Below are positions 45,091-53,804 of a stretch of DNA of 64,000 nucleotides, piece after piece. Source of the stretch: Luteimonas endophytica (GTDB taxonomy: Bacteria; Pseudomonadota; Gammaproteobacteria; Xanthomonadales; Xanthomonadaceae); contig NZ_JARXRM010000045.1 of assembly GCF_029887875.1 (NCBI RefSeq), forward strand, positions 234,409 through 298,408, given 5' to 3'. A model generated the notes under the pieces. The model was not told where the DNA came from. It ran no database searches and saw only the letters and a program-made list of their open reading frames with translations. Positions within the stretch are counted from its first letter, which is position 1; each line of letters begins with the position of its first letter. A program made the translations under genes and the position numbers.

Positions 45091-46023
45091 ATGAGTGCCG
45101 CGCCGTCGCTCGTGTCTCGCCCTGCTACCGCGCTGGCGGTGGCGGGTGCGCTCGCCCTGGTCTACGTGATCTGGGGTTCCACCTACCTCGGGATCCGTTT
45201 CGCCCTGGAGGGCGGTTTCCCGCCGCTGCTGATGGCGGGGTTGCGCTTCGTCGCCGCCGGGACGCTGATGTACACGGCGCTGCGGCTGCGCGGGCTGCCC
45301 GCGCCCAGCGCCGCGCAGTGGCGCAACTGCACGATCATGGGAGTGCTGCTGCTCGGTGGCGGCAACGGCCTGGTCTGCATCGCCGAGCAGACCGTGTCCT
45401 CGGGCATGGCCGCGATCGCGGTCGCCTCGGCGCCGCTGTGGATCGGCCTGTTCGTGACCCTGCGCGGGCAGCGCCCCGGCAGGCTGGAATGGACCGGTCT
45501 TGCGATCGGTTTCGTTGGGGTGCTGTGGCTCAATGCCGGCAGCTCGCTGACCGCGACGCCGGTGGGCCTGGTCGCGCTGCTGGTGGCGCCGGTGGCCTGG
45601 GCGTTCGGCTCGGTGTGGAGCCGCGGCCGCGACCTGCCTTCGCCGTTCATGACCGCGGCGGCGCAGATGCTCTGCGGCGGCGGCGCGATGCTGCTGCTCG
45701 GGCCGCTGCTGGGCGAGCGCTTCGCCGCCATGCCGACGCTGCACGGGACACTGTGGGTCCTGTACCTGATCGGATTCGGCTCGATCGTCGCCTTCACCGC
45801 GTACGTCTGGCTGCTGCACCACGTGCGTCCCACGCTCGCCGGCAGCTATGCGTACGTCAATCCGGTGATCGCGGTGGTGCTCGGCGCGTGGCTTGCAGGC
45901 GAGCGCTTCACCGCGCACGACATCGGCGCGATGGCGGTGATCCTGTGCGGGGTGGTGGCGATCACCCTGGCGCGGACGCGGCCGCCGAGGCCGGCGGCCC
46001 CCGAGCCGGACCCCGCCGCATGA
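45091..46023 (+). CDS. yedA: EamA/DMT-family transporter (YedA-like)
   Basis: A 310-residue inner-membrane protein with ten helices in two EamA repeats. The opening VYVIWGSTYLGIRFALEGGFPP is characteristic of the YedA branch, and the second repeat ends SYAYVNPVIAVVLGAWLAGERFT. Members export amino acids or other metabolites. The stop overlaps the ATG of the next EamA gene (ATGA), so two related exporters are made from one message. Substrate unknown. Confidence 0.88.
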   Translation: MSAAPSLVSRPATALAVAGALALVYVIWGSTYLGIRFALEGGFPPLLMAGLRFVAAGTLMYTALRLRGLPAPSAAQWRNCTIMGVLLLGGGNGLVCIAEQTVSSGMAAIAVASAPLWIGLFVTLRGQRPGRLEWTGLAIGFVGVLWLNAGSSLTATPVGLVALLVAPVAWAFGSVWSRGRDLPSPFMTAAAQMLCGGGAMLLLGPLLGERFAAMPTLHGTLWVLYLIGFGSIVAFTAYVWLLHHVRPTLAGSYAYVNPVIAVVLGAWLAGERFTAHDIGAMAVILCGVVAITLARTRPPRPAAPEPDPAA

Positions 46024-46931
46024 GGGACGCGGCGGGCGAAACGCGCGCCGGGCTCTGGACCGCGGCCGGCGCGTTCGTGCTGTGGGGGCTGATGCCGCTG
46101 TACTGGCACCTGCTCAAGGCGGTGCCGTCGTTGCAGATCGTCGCCCACCGGATCCTCTGGAGCACGCTGTTGTTGGTCGCCTGGCTGGCCTGGAAGCGTG
46201 GCGGCGGCTGGCTGCGCGCGACCCTCGCGCAGCCGCGGCTGGCGTGGATGCTGGCCCTGAGCGCGATGCTGATCGGCTGCAACTGGGCGCTGTACATCTG
46301 GGCGGTCAACGCGGGCCACGTGATCGAGACCAGCCTGGGCTATTTCATCAACCCGCTGCTCAACGTGGTGATCGGGGTGCTGTTCCTGCGCGAGCGCCTG
46401 TCGGCGCCGCAGTGGGTCTCGGTGGCGATGGCCGCGGCGGGGGTGCTGTGGCTGACCTTCAACTACGGCAACTTCCCGTGGATCGCGCTGGGGCTCGCGC
46501 TGTCGTTCGCGATGTATGGGCTGGTGCGCAAGCTGGCGGCGGTGGAGTCGATCCCCGGGCTCGGGGTGGAAAGCCTGTACCTGCTGCTGCCGGGCCTGGC
46601 GCTGCTGCTGTGGGGCGAAACCCACGGGCAGGGCGGGTTCCTCGACGGCTGGGGTGCGGTGCTGGTCGCGCTGCTGGTGTTCGGCGGCGCGCTGACCGCG
46701 CTGCCGCTGATCGGATTCGCCTACGCGGTGCGGCGGGTCCCGCTGTCGGTGGTCGGGGTGATGCAGTACATCGCCCCGACCCTGCAGTTCCTGCTCGGGG
46801 TGTTCTTTTTCCTGGAGACGTTCGACCGCGAGCGCGCGATCGGCTTCGCCTTCATCTGGGCTGCGCTCGCGGTGTTCGCGTTCGATGGCTGGCGGCGGTC
46901 GCGGCGCCGCGCGCTGGCCCCGGTCGCCTGA
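46020..46931 (+). CDS. rarD: EamA-family transporter RarD
   Basis: A 303-residue ten-helix protein. RarD hallmarks are FVLWGLMPLYWHLLKAVPSLQIVAHRILWS near the start, NWALYIWAVNAGHVIETSLGYFINPL and the QYIAPTLQFLLGVFFFLE block. RarD was named for chloramphenicol sensitivity, but its physiological substrate is not settled. The ATG at 46020 overlaps the stop of the YedA-like gene. It is convergent with a minus-strand ABC operon 34 bases away. Confidence 0.93.
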   Translation: MRDAAGETRAGLWTAAGAFVLWGLMPLYWHLLKAVPSLQIVAHRILWSTLLLVAWLAWKRGGGWLRATLAQPRLAWMLALSAMLIGCNWALYIWAVNAGHVIETSLGYFINPLLNVVIGVLFLRERLSAPQWVSVAMAAAGVLWLTFNYGNFPWIALGLALSFAMYGLVRKLAAVESIPGLGVESLYLLLPGLALLLWGETHGQGGFLDGWGAVLVALLVFGGALTALPLIGFAYAVRRVPLSVVGVMQYIAPTLQFLLGVFFFLETFDRERAIGFAFIWAALAVFAFDGWRRSRRRALAPVA

Positions 46932-46964
46932 CCGCCGGCACGCCCCGGCCGTCCCCGCCGGGCG

Positions 46965-47300
46965 CTAGCCGGAGCGCGCCAGCAGCCACAGCAACGCACC
47001 GCTTCCGCCGGTGGCGACGGCGACGGTGGCGATCCACCAGCGCCTGGCGCGGCGGCGCAGGCGCGCCACCCGCTCCGCGTGCACCGCGCGGGCCTGCTCG
47101 ATCAGCGGGCCGGCCCGCGCCTGCGCGCGGGCGGTCGCGGTGGCGCGGTCCATCCGGCCCGAGTCAGCCGCCAGCTCGCCGTCCTCGTAGCACTCGAACA
47201 CGCGCCGGTGCAGGTCGGCGTAGAGAGCCTCGAGCTCGCGCGCCGACAGGCTCCGCAGGCGCTCGGCGGCGCCGGGGCCGGCGGGCGCGCCGGCGGTCAC
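46965..47300 (-). CDS. small C-terminally anchored membrane protein, last gene of ABC operon
   Basis: A 111-residue protein. The first ~85 residues are charged and helical (LRSLSARELEALYADLHRRVF, then many Arg/Ala), and one C-terminal transmembrane helix (WWIATVAVATGGSGALLWLLA) follows a basic cluster, giving a tail-anchored topology. GTG at 47300 overlaps the permease stop (GTGA), so it is translated together with the exporter. No family recognised. It could be an accessory subunit or regulator of the permeases. Confidence 0.7.
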   Translation of the reverse strand: MTAGAPAGPGAAERLRSLSARELEALYADLHRRVFECYEDGELAADSGRMDRATATARAQARAGPLIEQARAVHAERVARLRRRARRWWIATVAVATGGSGALLWLLARSG

Positions 47301-48622
47301 GCCGCCCGGAGCGCGGTGGTCACCGGCAGCCGCGCCGCGCGCACCGCCGGGAACAGGCCGCCGACGAAACCGATCGCCAGCGCCCACTTCAGGCCGTTCC
47401 ACAGCAGCCCCGGGGTGACCCGGAACTCGAAGGTCAGCTGGCCCACCCCGCCGGCGAGCGTCGAGGCGGTATAGCCGTTGAACACCAGCCAGGCGATCAG
47501 GCCGCCGATCACGCCGCCCACCGCTGCCAGCAGCATGGTTTCCAGCATCACCGCCACCACCACCGGCATGCCGCGGAAACCGATCGCGCGCAGCGTGGCG
47601 ATCTCGCGCGCACGCGAGGCGACGCTGGCGAACATGGTGTTGAGCGCGCCGAACACCGCGCCGATCCCCATGATCGAGCCGACCACGATGCCGATGATGC
47701 GCAGCACCTTGGTCATGCCCTCGGACTGCTTGGCGAAGTACTCGGCGGTGGTGGTGGCCTCCACCTGCAGGCGCGGATCGGCCGCCAGGGTCGCCTTGAA
47801 CGCGCTGAAGGCGCCCGGATCGGTCAACTGCGCGGTGATCGAATTGCGGCTGCTGCCGCGGCGGTAGGTCGCCGCCACGATCTCGGCATCGGCCCACATT
47901 TCCGAGTCCATCGCATCGCCGGACTCGAACACCCCGGCCACGGTCCACACGTCGCTGCCCAGGCGCACCTCGCTGCCGGGGTCGAGGCCCAGGAACTGCC
48001 GGCGCGCGCCGGTACCGACCACCAGCTCGCGGCGGCCCGGTTCGAAGTCGCGGCCCTCGACGATGCGCATCGCCGGCCGCACCTTCCAGGCTTCGGGGCC
48101 GACGCCGCGCAGCTGCACGCTGCCGTCCTCACCGGATGCGCCGCCACGGATCGGCAGGTTCGCGGCGACCACGATCTCGGCCGATGCCAGCGGCCGGCCT
48201 TCGGCGTCGCGCGCGATCTCCGGCGCCTGCATCACCGCCAGCACCGCCTCGCGCTCGAGCACCGACATCACCTCGGCGGCGGAGCCGCCGCGCAACACCA
48301 TCGCGGTCTCCTCGTTGCCGGTGCTGCTCAGCGTTTCGCGATAGCCCTCGGCCATCGCCAGCAGCGCCACCAGCACCGCCACCACCCCGGCGATGCCGAT
48401 CACGATCACGGAGGAGGCGGCCAGGCGCTGCGGCAGGGTGCTGATGCCGACGTTGGTGACCGAGCCGGCCTGGCGGCCGCTGCGGGTCAGCAGCATCCAC
48501 AGCGCCAGCGCCGCGCCGAGCGCTAGCAGGCCCGGCCACGGCAGGAACGACCAGACCGCCAGCCCCGCCAGCACCACCAGGGCCATCGCGCAGCCGAACA
48601 GGAAGGATTTGAACTTGCCCAT
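47297..48622 (-). CDS. FtsX/MacB-type ABC transporter permease (second)
   Basis: A 441-residue permease. Two N-terminal hydrophobic segments (residues ~8-50) precede the usual first FtsX helix (~70-95), followed by a large periplasmic MacB_PCD-like domain (~95-310). The FtsX core SIMGIGAVFGALNTMFASVASRAREIATLRAIGF and two more helices come next. The extra N-terminal hairpin is not in the sister permease. It lies 12 bases after that sister gene and shares the ATPase and MacA-like adaptor upstream. Likely a tripartite-type extrusion or lipoprotein/peptide export system. Confidence 0.9.
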   Translation of the reverse strand: MGKFKSFLFGCAMALVVLAGLAVWSFLPWPGLLALGAALALWMLLTRSGRQAGSVTNVGISTLPQRLAASSVIVIGIAGVVAVLVALLAMAEGYRETLSSTGNEETAMVLRGGSAAEVMSVLEREAVLAVMQAPEIARDAEGRPLASAEIVVAANLPIRGGASGEDGSVQLRGVGPEAWKVRPAMRIVEGRDFEPGRRELVVGTGARRQFLGLDPGSEVRLGSDVWTVAGVFESGDAMDSEMWADAEIVAATYRRGSSRNSITAQLTDPGAFSAFKATLAADPRLQVEATTTAEYFAKQSEGMTKVLRIIGIVVGSIMGIGAVFGALNTMFASVASRAREIATLRAIGFRGMPVVVAVMLETMLLAAVGGVIGGLIAWLVFNGYTASTLAGGVGQLTFEFRVTPGLLWNGLKWALAIGFVGGLFPAVRAARLPVTTALRAA

Positions 48623-48634
48623 GTGCGTGTCCTC

Positions 48635-49801
48635 TCAGCGGCCGGCCAGTGCGTCGACGATGTTCAGGCGCATCCCGCGCAGGGCCGGCAGCGCGCCCAC
48701 CAGCAGCCCGATCGCCACCATCAGGCCGAGCCCCAGCAGCCAGCTCTGCAGGCCGATCGGCGGCAGGCTGATCACCCCGCCGCTGGCGGAGGTGACGATC
48801 GGGCTCAGCACGGCGGCCAGACCCAGGCCGAGCACGCCGCCGATCAGCACCAGCAGCACCGACTCGGCCAGCACCATCGCCAGCACGCTGGTGCTGGAAA
48901 AACCGATGGTCTTGAGCACCGCCAGTTCCGAGGTCCGTTCGCGCACCGCCTGCGCCATGGTGTTGCCGGTCAGCAGCAGCAGGGTGAAGAACACCGCGCC
49001 CATGATCGAGCCCACGATCAGGCCGATGTCCGCCATCTGCTTGAGCTGCGAGGCGAACGCCGCCTGCTCGGTCATGGTCTTGGTCTCGTCGGGCGAGTTG
49101 GCCGACAGCGCGTCGATCGCCCTGGCGGCGCGGTCGGCCTGGCGAACGTCGCCGACGCGGCTGACGTACCAGCCGACGTCGCCGTCCACGTAGGGGGTCG
49201 ATTCCTCGAAATAGTCCCAGCGCAGCAGCAGCAGGCTGTCGTTGAACCCGGCGCTCTTCTCGTCGCGCGAACGCAGGATGCCGACGATGTCGAACTCCCA
49301 GTTCAGGCTGCCGTCGCTGTTGGGAAAGATGGTCGACTGCAGCGGGATGCGGTCGCCCACCTTCCAGTCGAAGCGCCGGGCCAGGTCCTGGCCGACCAGG
49401 ATGCCGGTGCGGGTGTTCGCGAACGCCTGGCGCTCCTCTGCGCTCACCTCGATCTCGGGGTAGAGGTCGAGATAGTTCTCGGCGACCGCGAAGCTGAAGA
49501 TCTGGTTGCGGGGATCCTGGTAGGCGCCGCCGAACCAGTTGGCGTAGGTCACCGCTTCGATGTTCTCGACCTGGGCGATGCGCGGGCCCAGCGACAGCGG
49601 CAGGGTCTCGATGAACGAGAGCCGCGAGCTGGTCTGCAAGCGCTGGGCGCCGTCGGCGTTCTGGCCGAGCTGGGCGAAGCTGGTGCGGATGCCGTCGAGC
49701 ATGCCGAACAGCAGGAACGCCGCCACGATCGAGGCCAGGGTGAGGAAGGTGCGGGTCTTGCGCCGGAACAGCGCCGCCCAGACCAGGTGCAGGTATTTCA
49801 T
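48635..49801 (-). CDS. FtsX/MacB-type ABC transporter permease (first)
   Basis: A 388-residue permease with four helices: N-terminal [24 protein letters not shown], then a periplasmic domain (residues ~45-255), then [43 protein letters not shown] (FtsX domain) and two C-terminal helices ending [17 protein letters not shown]. It pairs with the second permease as a heterodimer, a known variation of the MacB/LolCE theme. It starts 15 bases after the ATPase stop. Confidence 0.92.
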   Translation of the reverse strand: MKYLHLVWAALFRRKTRTFLTLASIVAAFLLFGMLDGIRTSFAQLGQNADGAQRLQTSSRLSFIETLPLSLGPRIAQVENIEAVTYANWFGGAYQDPRNQIFSFAVAENYLDLYPEIEVSAEERQAFANTRTGILVGQDLARRFDWKVGDRIPLQSTIFPNSDGSLNWEFDIVGILRSRDEKSAGFNDSLLLLRWDYFEESTPYVDGDVGWYVSRVGDVRQADRAARAIDALSANSPDETKTMTEQAAFASQLKQMADIGLIVGSIMGAVFFTLLLLTGNTMAQAVRERTSELAVLKTIGFSSTSVLAMVLAESVLLVLIGGVLGLGLAAVLSPIVTSASGGVISLPPIGLQSWLLGLGLMVAIGLLVGALPALRGMRLNIVDALAGR

Positions 49802-49816
49802 GCCGGCATCTCCGGG

Positions 49817-50509
49817 TCAGGCGGCCTGGGCCGGGGCCTGGACCAGGGTGCCCTTGTCCAGGTGCAGGGTGCGGGAGGCGTGTTCGGCGGCCTTTGGGTC
49901 GTGGGTGACCATGACGATGGTCTTGCCGTGCTCGCGGTTGAGGGTCTGCAGCAGGCCGAGGATCTCTTCGGCCGACTGGCGGTCGAGGTCGCCGGTTGGC
50001 TCGTCGCAGATCAGCAGGGTGGGATCGGAGACGATCGCGCGGGCGATCGCCACGCGCTGCTGCTGGCCGCCCGAAAGTTCCATCGGCTTGTGCCGGGTGC
50101 GATCGGCCAGGCCGACCAGGGTCAGGGCGATCTCGGCGTTGCGCTTGCGCTGCGCACCGCCCAGCTTGGTGAGCAGCAGCGGCAGTTCGACGTTCTTCTG
50201 CGCGGTCAGCGCCGGCATCAGATTGTAGAACTGGAACACGTAGCCGACGTTGCCGCTACGCCAGGCGGACAGCTGCCCGGCGCCCATCCGGTCGATGCGT
50301 TCGCCGGCGACCTCGATCTCGCCGGCAGTGGGCGTGTCCAGTCCCCCGATCAGGTTCAGCAGGGTGGTCTTGCCGGAGCCGGACGGGCCCATCAACGCGA
50401 CGAAGTCGCCGGCCCCGATCTCCAGGTCGATGCCGTGCAGGACCTCGATCTTCTCGGGGCCGCGCTGGTAGGTCTTGGTCAGGTTGCGGATCGAAACCAG
50501 GGATGTCAT
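49817..50509 (-). CDS. ABC transporter ATPase (MacB/LolD family)
   Basis: A 230-residue nucleotide-binding subunit. Walker A is GPSGSGKTT, the Q-loop lies in [10 protein letters not shown], the signature is [14 protein letters not shown], Walker B is [12 protein letters not shown] and the H-loop is [26 protein letters not shown] is typical of the LolD/MacB group. The start at 50509 has GAGG eight bases upstream; an ATG two codons earlier is too close to that site. It powers the two FtsX-type permeases downstream. Confidence 0.95.
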   Translation of the reverse strand: MTSLVSIRNLTKTYQRGPEKIEVLHGIDLEIGAGDFVALMGPSGSGKTTLLNLIGGLDTPTAGEIEVAGERIDRMGAGQLSAWRSGNVGYVFQFYNLMPALTAQKNVELPLLLTKLGGAQRKRNAEIALTLVGLADRTRHKPMELSGGQQQRVAIARAIVSDPTLLICDEPTGDLDRQSAEEILGLLQTLNREHGKTIVMVTHDPKAAEHASRTLHLDKGTLVQAPAQAA

Positions 50510-50624
50510 TGGCATTGCCTCGTGGTCTGCGGGAGCGGCCGTCGCCCGGCCTGCAGTTGCCTGTGCATGGTTCGCGCAGGCGGTTGGAATGTCACGGCCG
50601 TGGCGCAACGCCGCGCCGCCGGCC

Positions 50625-51854
50625 CTACTGCGGTGCGATGCGGATCCTGTCGCCGTCGGCCAGGTCGGCGGGCGGGTCGAGCACCACCTCGTCGCCGGGC
50701 GCCAGCCCCGAGAGCACCTCGCGCTGCGCGCCGGCGCCGCCCGCGACCTGCAGCACGCGCCGCTCCACCCGGTCCTCGCCGGCCAGCGCGAACGCGACCG
50801 TGTCGCCGTCGCGCTCCACCACCGCCGCGGCCGGAACCCGCAGGGTGCGGCGCTGCGCCTCGCCCTCGGGGCGCGCCTGCTCCAGGAAGCTCACCGAGGC
50901 ACCCATGTCCGGCACGATGCGCGGGTCCTTCTCCTTCAGCGCGACGCGCACCTTCACCGTCGCCTTGCCGCGGTCGGCGGTGGGGACGATGGCGATCACC
51001 TCGGCGGGGATCTTCCAGTCCGGGTAGGCGTTGAGCGTCGCTTCGACCGCCATCCCCGGCTTCACCCGGCCGATGTATGCCTCGCCCACGTCGACCTCGA
51101 TCTCCAGCGAATCCATGTCCACCACGGTGCCGATGCCGGTGCGGGTGAAGCCGCCGCCGGCCGACAGCGGCGAGACGATCTCGCCCGGCTGCGCCGCCTT
51201 CGCCACCACCACGCCGTCGAACGGCGCGCGCACCACGGTGTTGTCGACCCCGATGTCGGCGATCTTCAGCTGGTCGCCGGCGACCTCGACGTTGCGTTGC
51301 GCCGACGCCAGCTGCGCGCGCAGCGAATCGCGCTGCGCCACCGCCTGCTCGTACTGCGAGCGCGACACCAGCTGCTGCTCCACCAGCGCCGCCAGCCGGC
51401 GGGCGTTGGCTTCGGCCTCGGTCAGCTGCGCCTGCACGTTGCCGACCTGGGTGCGCGCCGCGGCGAGCTGGGCCGCGGTCAGGCTGCGCTGGGCGTCGGC
51501 ATCGACCGGGTCCAGGGTGGCCATCACCTGCCCCTCCTCGACCTCCATGCCTTCCTCGATCAGCACCTCGCGCACCCGTCCGGTGATCTTGGCGGAAACC
51601 GTGGCCATGCGCCGGGCCACCACGTAGCCGCTGGCATCGAGCACCGAGGTGCCCGCGCCGCCGCCGCTGGCGACCACCGGCGCGGTGCGCACCTCGACGC
51701 CGCGGTCGCGGGCGAACAGCGCCCACGCGGCCAGGGCCACCACCAGCAGCGCCACGACCGCGGCGATCGCGATCCACAGGCCACGCCGCGAAGGCGGCGG
51801 GCCGGGCTTGCGGTCGATGCGCAGTTCCTTGAGCAGATCGGCTTGGCTGTTCAT
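50625..51854 (-). CDS. MacA-like periplasmic adaptor subunit
   Basis: A 409-residue HlyD-family protein anchored by one N-terminal helix (residues ~25-47, GLWIAIAAVVALLVVALAAW). Barrel-sandwich halves (ATVSAKITGRVREVLIEEGMEVEEG and TVVRAPFDGVVVAKAAQPGEIVSP) flank a coiled-coil hairpin at ~110-200, followed by beta-barrel domains. It connects the ABC permeases to an outer-membrane channel such as TolC. It is the first gene of the adaptor-ATPase-permease-permease-small protein operon. The upstream 228-base gap is shared with a divergent ABC-2 exporter. Confidence 0.93.
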   Translation of the reverse strand: MNSQADLLKELRIDRKPGPPPSRRGLWIAIAAVVALLVVALAAWALFARDRGVEVRTAPVVASGGGAGTSVLDASGYVVARRMATVSAKITGRVREVLIEEGMEVEEGQVMATLDPVDADAQRSLTAAQLAAARTQVGNVQAQLTEAEANARRLAALVEQQLVSRSQYEQAVAQRDSLRAQLASAQRNVEVAGDQLKIADIGVDNTVVRAPFDGVVVAKAAQPGEIVSPLSAGGGFTRTGIGTVVDMDSLEIEVDVGEAYIGRVKPGMAVEATLNAYPDWKIPAEVIAIVPTADRGKATVKVRVALKEKDPRIVPDMGASVSFLEQARPEGEAQRRTLRVPAAAVVERDGDTVAFALAGEDRVERRVLQVAGGAGAQREVLSGLAPGDEVVLDPPADLADGDRIRIAPQ

Positions 51855-52082
51855 GGCATTCGTGACGGAGGAGGCGGTGCGAGTGTGACTGCGGGCGATG
51901 CCGCGGTCAGCGGCCGGAAGTCATCGATTCGACGGAAGCGGCTGGCGGCACCGGCACAGGCTGACCCGAATACCGGCCGCGGTCACCTGACGGATGTCAC
52001 CGGCTTTTGCTGATCCCGGCCACTGCCGGCGCCAGCCCCCGGAGCCGAGGATGGCCGCATTCGGGCACGAGGGCAAGCAACG

Positions 52083-52991
52083 ATGACGGACCATGATCCG
52101 ATGCTGGCGCAGCTGAGCGCGGCCGTGAAACGCTATGGCGGAACCTGCGCGCTCGACGGCGCCGACCTCTCGCTGCGCGCCGGGGAGGTGGTGGCACTGC
52201 TCGGCGCCAACGGCGCGGGCAAGAGCACGGCGGTCGGCCTGCTGCTGGGGCTGCTGCAGCCCGACGCCGGCGCGGCGCGCCTGTTCGGGATGCCGCCTGC
52301 AGCGCTGGCGGCACGCCGCGGCGCCGGGGTGATGCTGCAGGCGGCGGGCATTCCGGCCACGCTGCGCGTCGGCGAACTGCTGCAGCTGACCCGGAGCTAC
52401 TATCCGGCACCGCGCAGCATCGCCGATTGCGTCGCCCTGGCCGGCCTGGACGGACTGCTCGGGCGCAGGTACGGCACGCTCTCCGGCGGCCAGCAGCGGC
52501 GCGTGCAGTTCGCGCTGGCGATCTGCGGGCGGCCGCGGCTGCTGTTCCTCGACGAGCCGACCACCGGGCTGGACATCCAGGCGCGCGAACGGGTCTGGCG
52601 CGCGGTGCGCGAGCTGGTAGGGGAGGGCAGCGCGGTCCTGCTGACCACCCATTATCTCGAGGAAGCCGAGGCCCTGGCCGACCGCGTGGTGATGCTCGAT
52701 GCCGGCCGCGTCGCCGCGGAGGGCAGCGTGGCGCAGATTCGCGCGCGGGTGGTGCAGCAGCGGATCCGCTGCGTCACCGCGCTCGATGCGGGCGTTGTCG
52801 CACGCTGGCCCGAAGTGCGCAGCGCGGAGCGCAAGGGCGACACCCTCGAGATCGTGACCGCGGCGGCCGAGGCGGTGGTTCGGCGGCTGCTCGACGAGGA
52901 CCCGCGGCTGGATGGGCTCGAGGTGCGCCGCGCCGGTCTCGCCGAGGCCTTCCTGGCACTCGGTCGCGAACCCTTGCCGGAGGCCGCCTGA
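52083..52991 (+). CDS. ABC-2 type exporter ATPase
   Basis: A 302-residue nucleotide-binding protein of the drug/antibiotic (CcmA/NatA-like) group. Walker A is GANGAGKST, the signature is LSGGQQRRVQFALA, Walker B is LLFLDEPTTGLD and the H-loop is LLTTHYLEEAEALADRV. A C-terminal extension of ~80 residues is present, as in DrrA-like proteins. The stop overlaps the permease start (TGATG). The two genes form a simple exporter next to a DesK/DesR-type two-component system that probably controls it. Confidence 0.94.
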   Translation: MTDHDPMLAQLSAAVKRYGGTCALDGADLSLRAGEVVALLGANGAGKSTAVGLLLGLLQPDAGAARLFGMPPAALAARRGAGVMLQAAGIPATLRVGELLQLTRSYYPAPRSIADCVALAGLDGLLGRRYGTLSGGQQRRVQFALAICGRPRLLFLDEPTTGLDIQARERVWRAVRELVGEGSAVLLTTHYLEEAEALADRVVMLDAGRVAAEGSVAQIRARVVQQRIRCVTALDAGVVARWPEVRSAERKGDTLEIVTAAAEAVVRRLLDEDPRLDGLEVRRAGLAEAFLALGREPLPEAA

Positions 52992-53767
52992 TGAACGCCC
53001 ATGCCCGCTCCATGCGCCGGGCCGTGGCTGCGCCGCGCTGGCGCAGCTACGCCCTGGAGGCGCGCTGCGAGTTCCTGCGCCTGCTGCGCGAGCCGATGTA
53101 CGTGCTGCCGACGCTGCTGTTCCCGGCGCTGTTCTATCTGCTGTTCGCGGTGCTGCTGGGTGGCGGCCGCGGCCCCGCCGGCGCACAGCTGCTCGCCAAC
53201 TACGGCGCGTTCGGCGTGATCGGCGCCGGGCTGTTCGGCTTCGGGGTCACCACCGCGATCGACCGGCAGCAGGGCTTTCTCCAGCTCAAGCGCGCGCTGC
53301 CGGTGCCGCCCGGCGCCTGGCTGATAGCGAGGATGGCGATGGCGATGCTGTTCGCGGCGATGGTCTCGCTGCTGCTGATGGCGCTGGCGGCCCTGGTCGC
53401 GGGGGTGGGGTTGCCGGCCGGCGACTGGCTGCTGCTGCTGGCGGTGAACGTGGCCGGCGTGCTGCCGTTCTGCGCCCTGGGGATGTACCTCGGAGCGCTG
53501 GTCGGTGGCAACGCGGCGCCGGCGCTGATCAACCTGCTGTTCCTGCCGATGGCGTTTCTGTCCGGCCTGCTGCTGCCGCTGGCGGTGCTGCCCGCTGCGC
53601 TGGCGACGATGGCGCCGGCCTGGCCCGCCTACCACCTCGGCCAGGTGGCGCTGAAGGTCGTCGGCGGCGATGCCGGCGGCAGCCTGTGGCTGCACCTGGC
53701 GGTGCTGGCGCTGGTCGCGCTCGCGTTCTTCCTGCTCGCGCGCCGGCGCCTGGCCGTCGCGGGCTGA
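52991..53767 (+). CDS. ABC-2 type exporter permease
   Basis: A 258-residue six-helix permease. It has the ABC-2 core (REPMYVLPTLLFPALFYLLFAVLLGG, then the FLQLKRALPVPPGAWLIARM amphipathic region, then LINLLFLPMAFLSGLLLPL). It overlaps the ATPase stop by one base. Together they likely export a lipid, drug or peptide; the substrate is not predictable. It is followed 37 bases later by an amidohydrolase gene on the same strand. Confidence 0.92.
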   Translation: MNAHARSMRRAVAAPRWRSYALEARCEFLRLLREPMYVLPTLLFPALFYLLFAVLLGGGRGPAGAQLLANYGAFGVIGAGLFGFGVTTAIDRQQGFLQLKRALPVPPGAWLIARMAMAMLFAAMVSLLLMALAALVAGVGLPAGDWLLLLAVNVAGVLPFCALGMYLGALVGGNAAPALINLLFLPMAFLSGLLLPLAVLPAALATMAPAWPAYHLGQVALKVVGGDAGGSLWLHLAVLALVALAFFLLARRRLAVAG

Positions 53768-53804
53768 CCCATCGCGAGGCGCTTGGCGCCATGAGGGAAA
53801 CGAC

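Noticed and set aside
41512..45918. Very long open frame (about 1468 codons) on the minus strand across lipA, prc and the EamA gene
   Set aside because: It is antisense to three confidently identified genes, and its translation is low-complexity (Arg/Gly/His/Gln-rich). Strong GC bias at third codon positions opens such antisense frames by chance.
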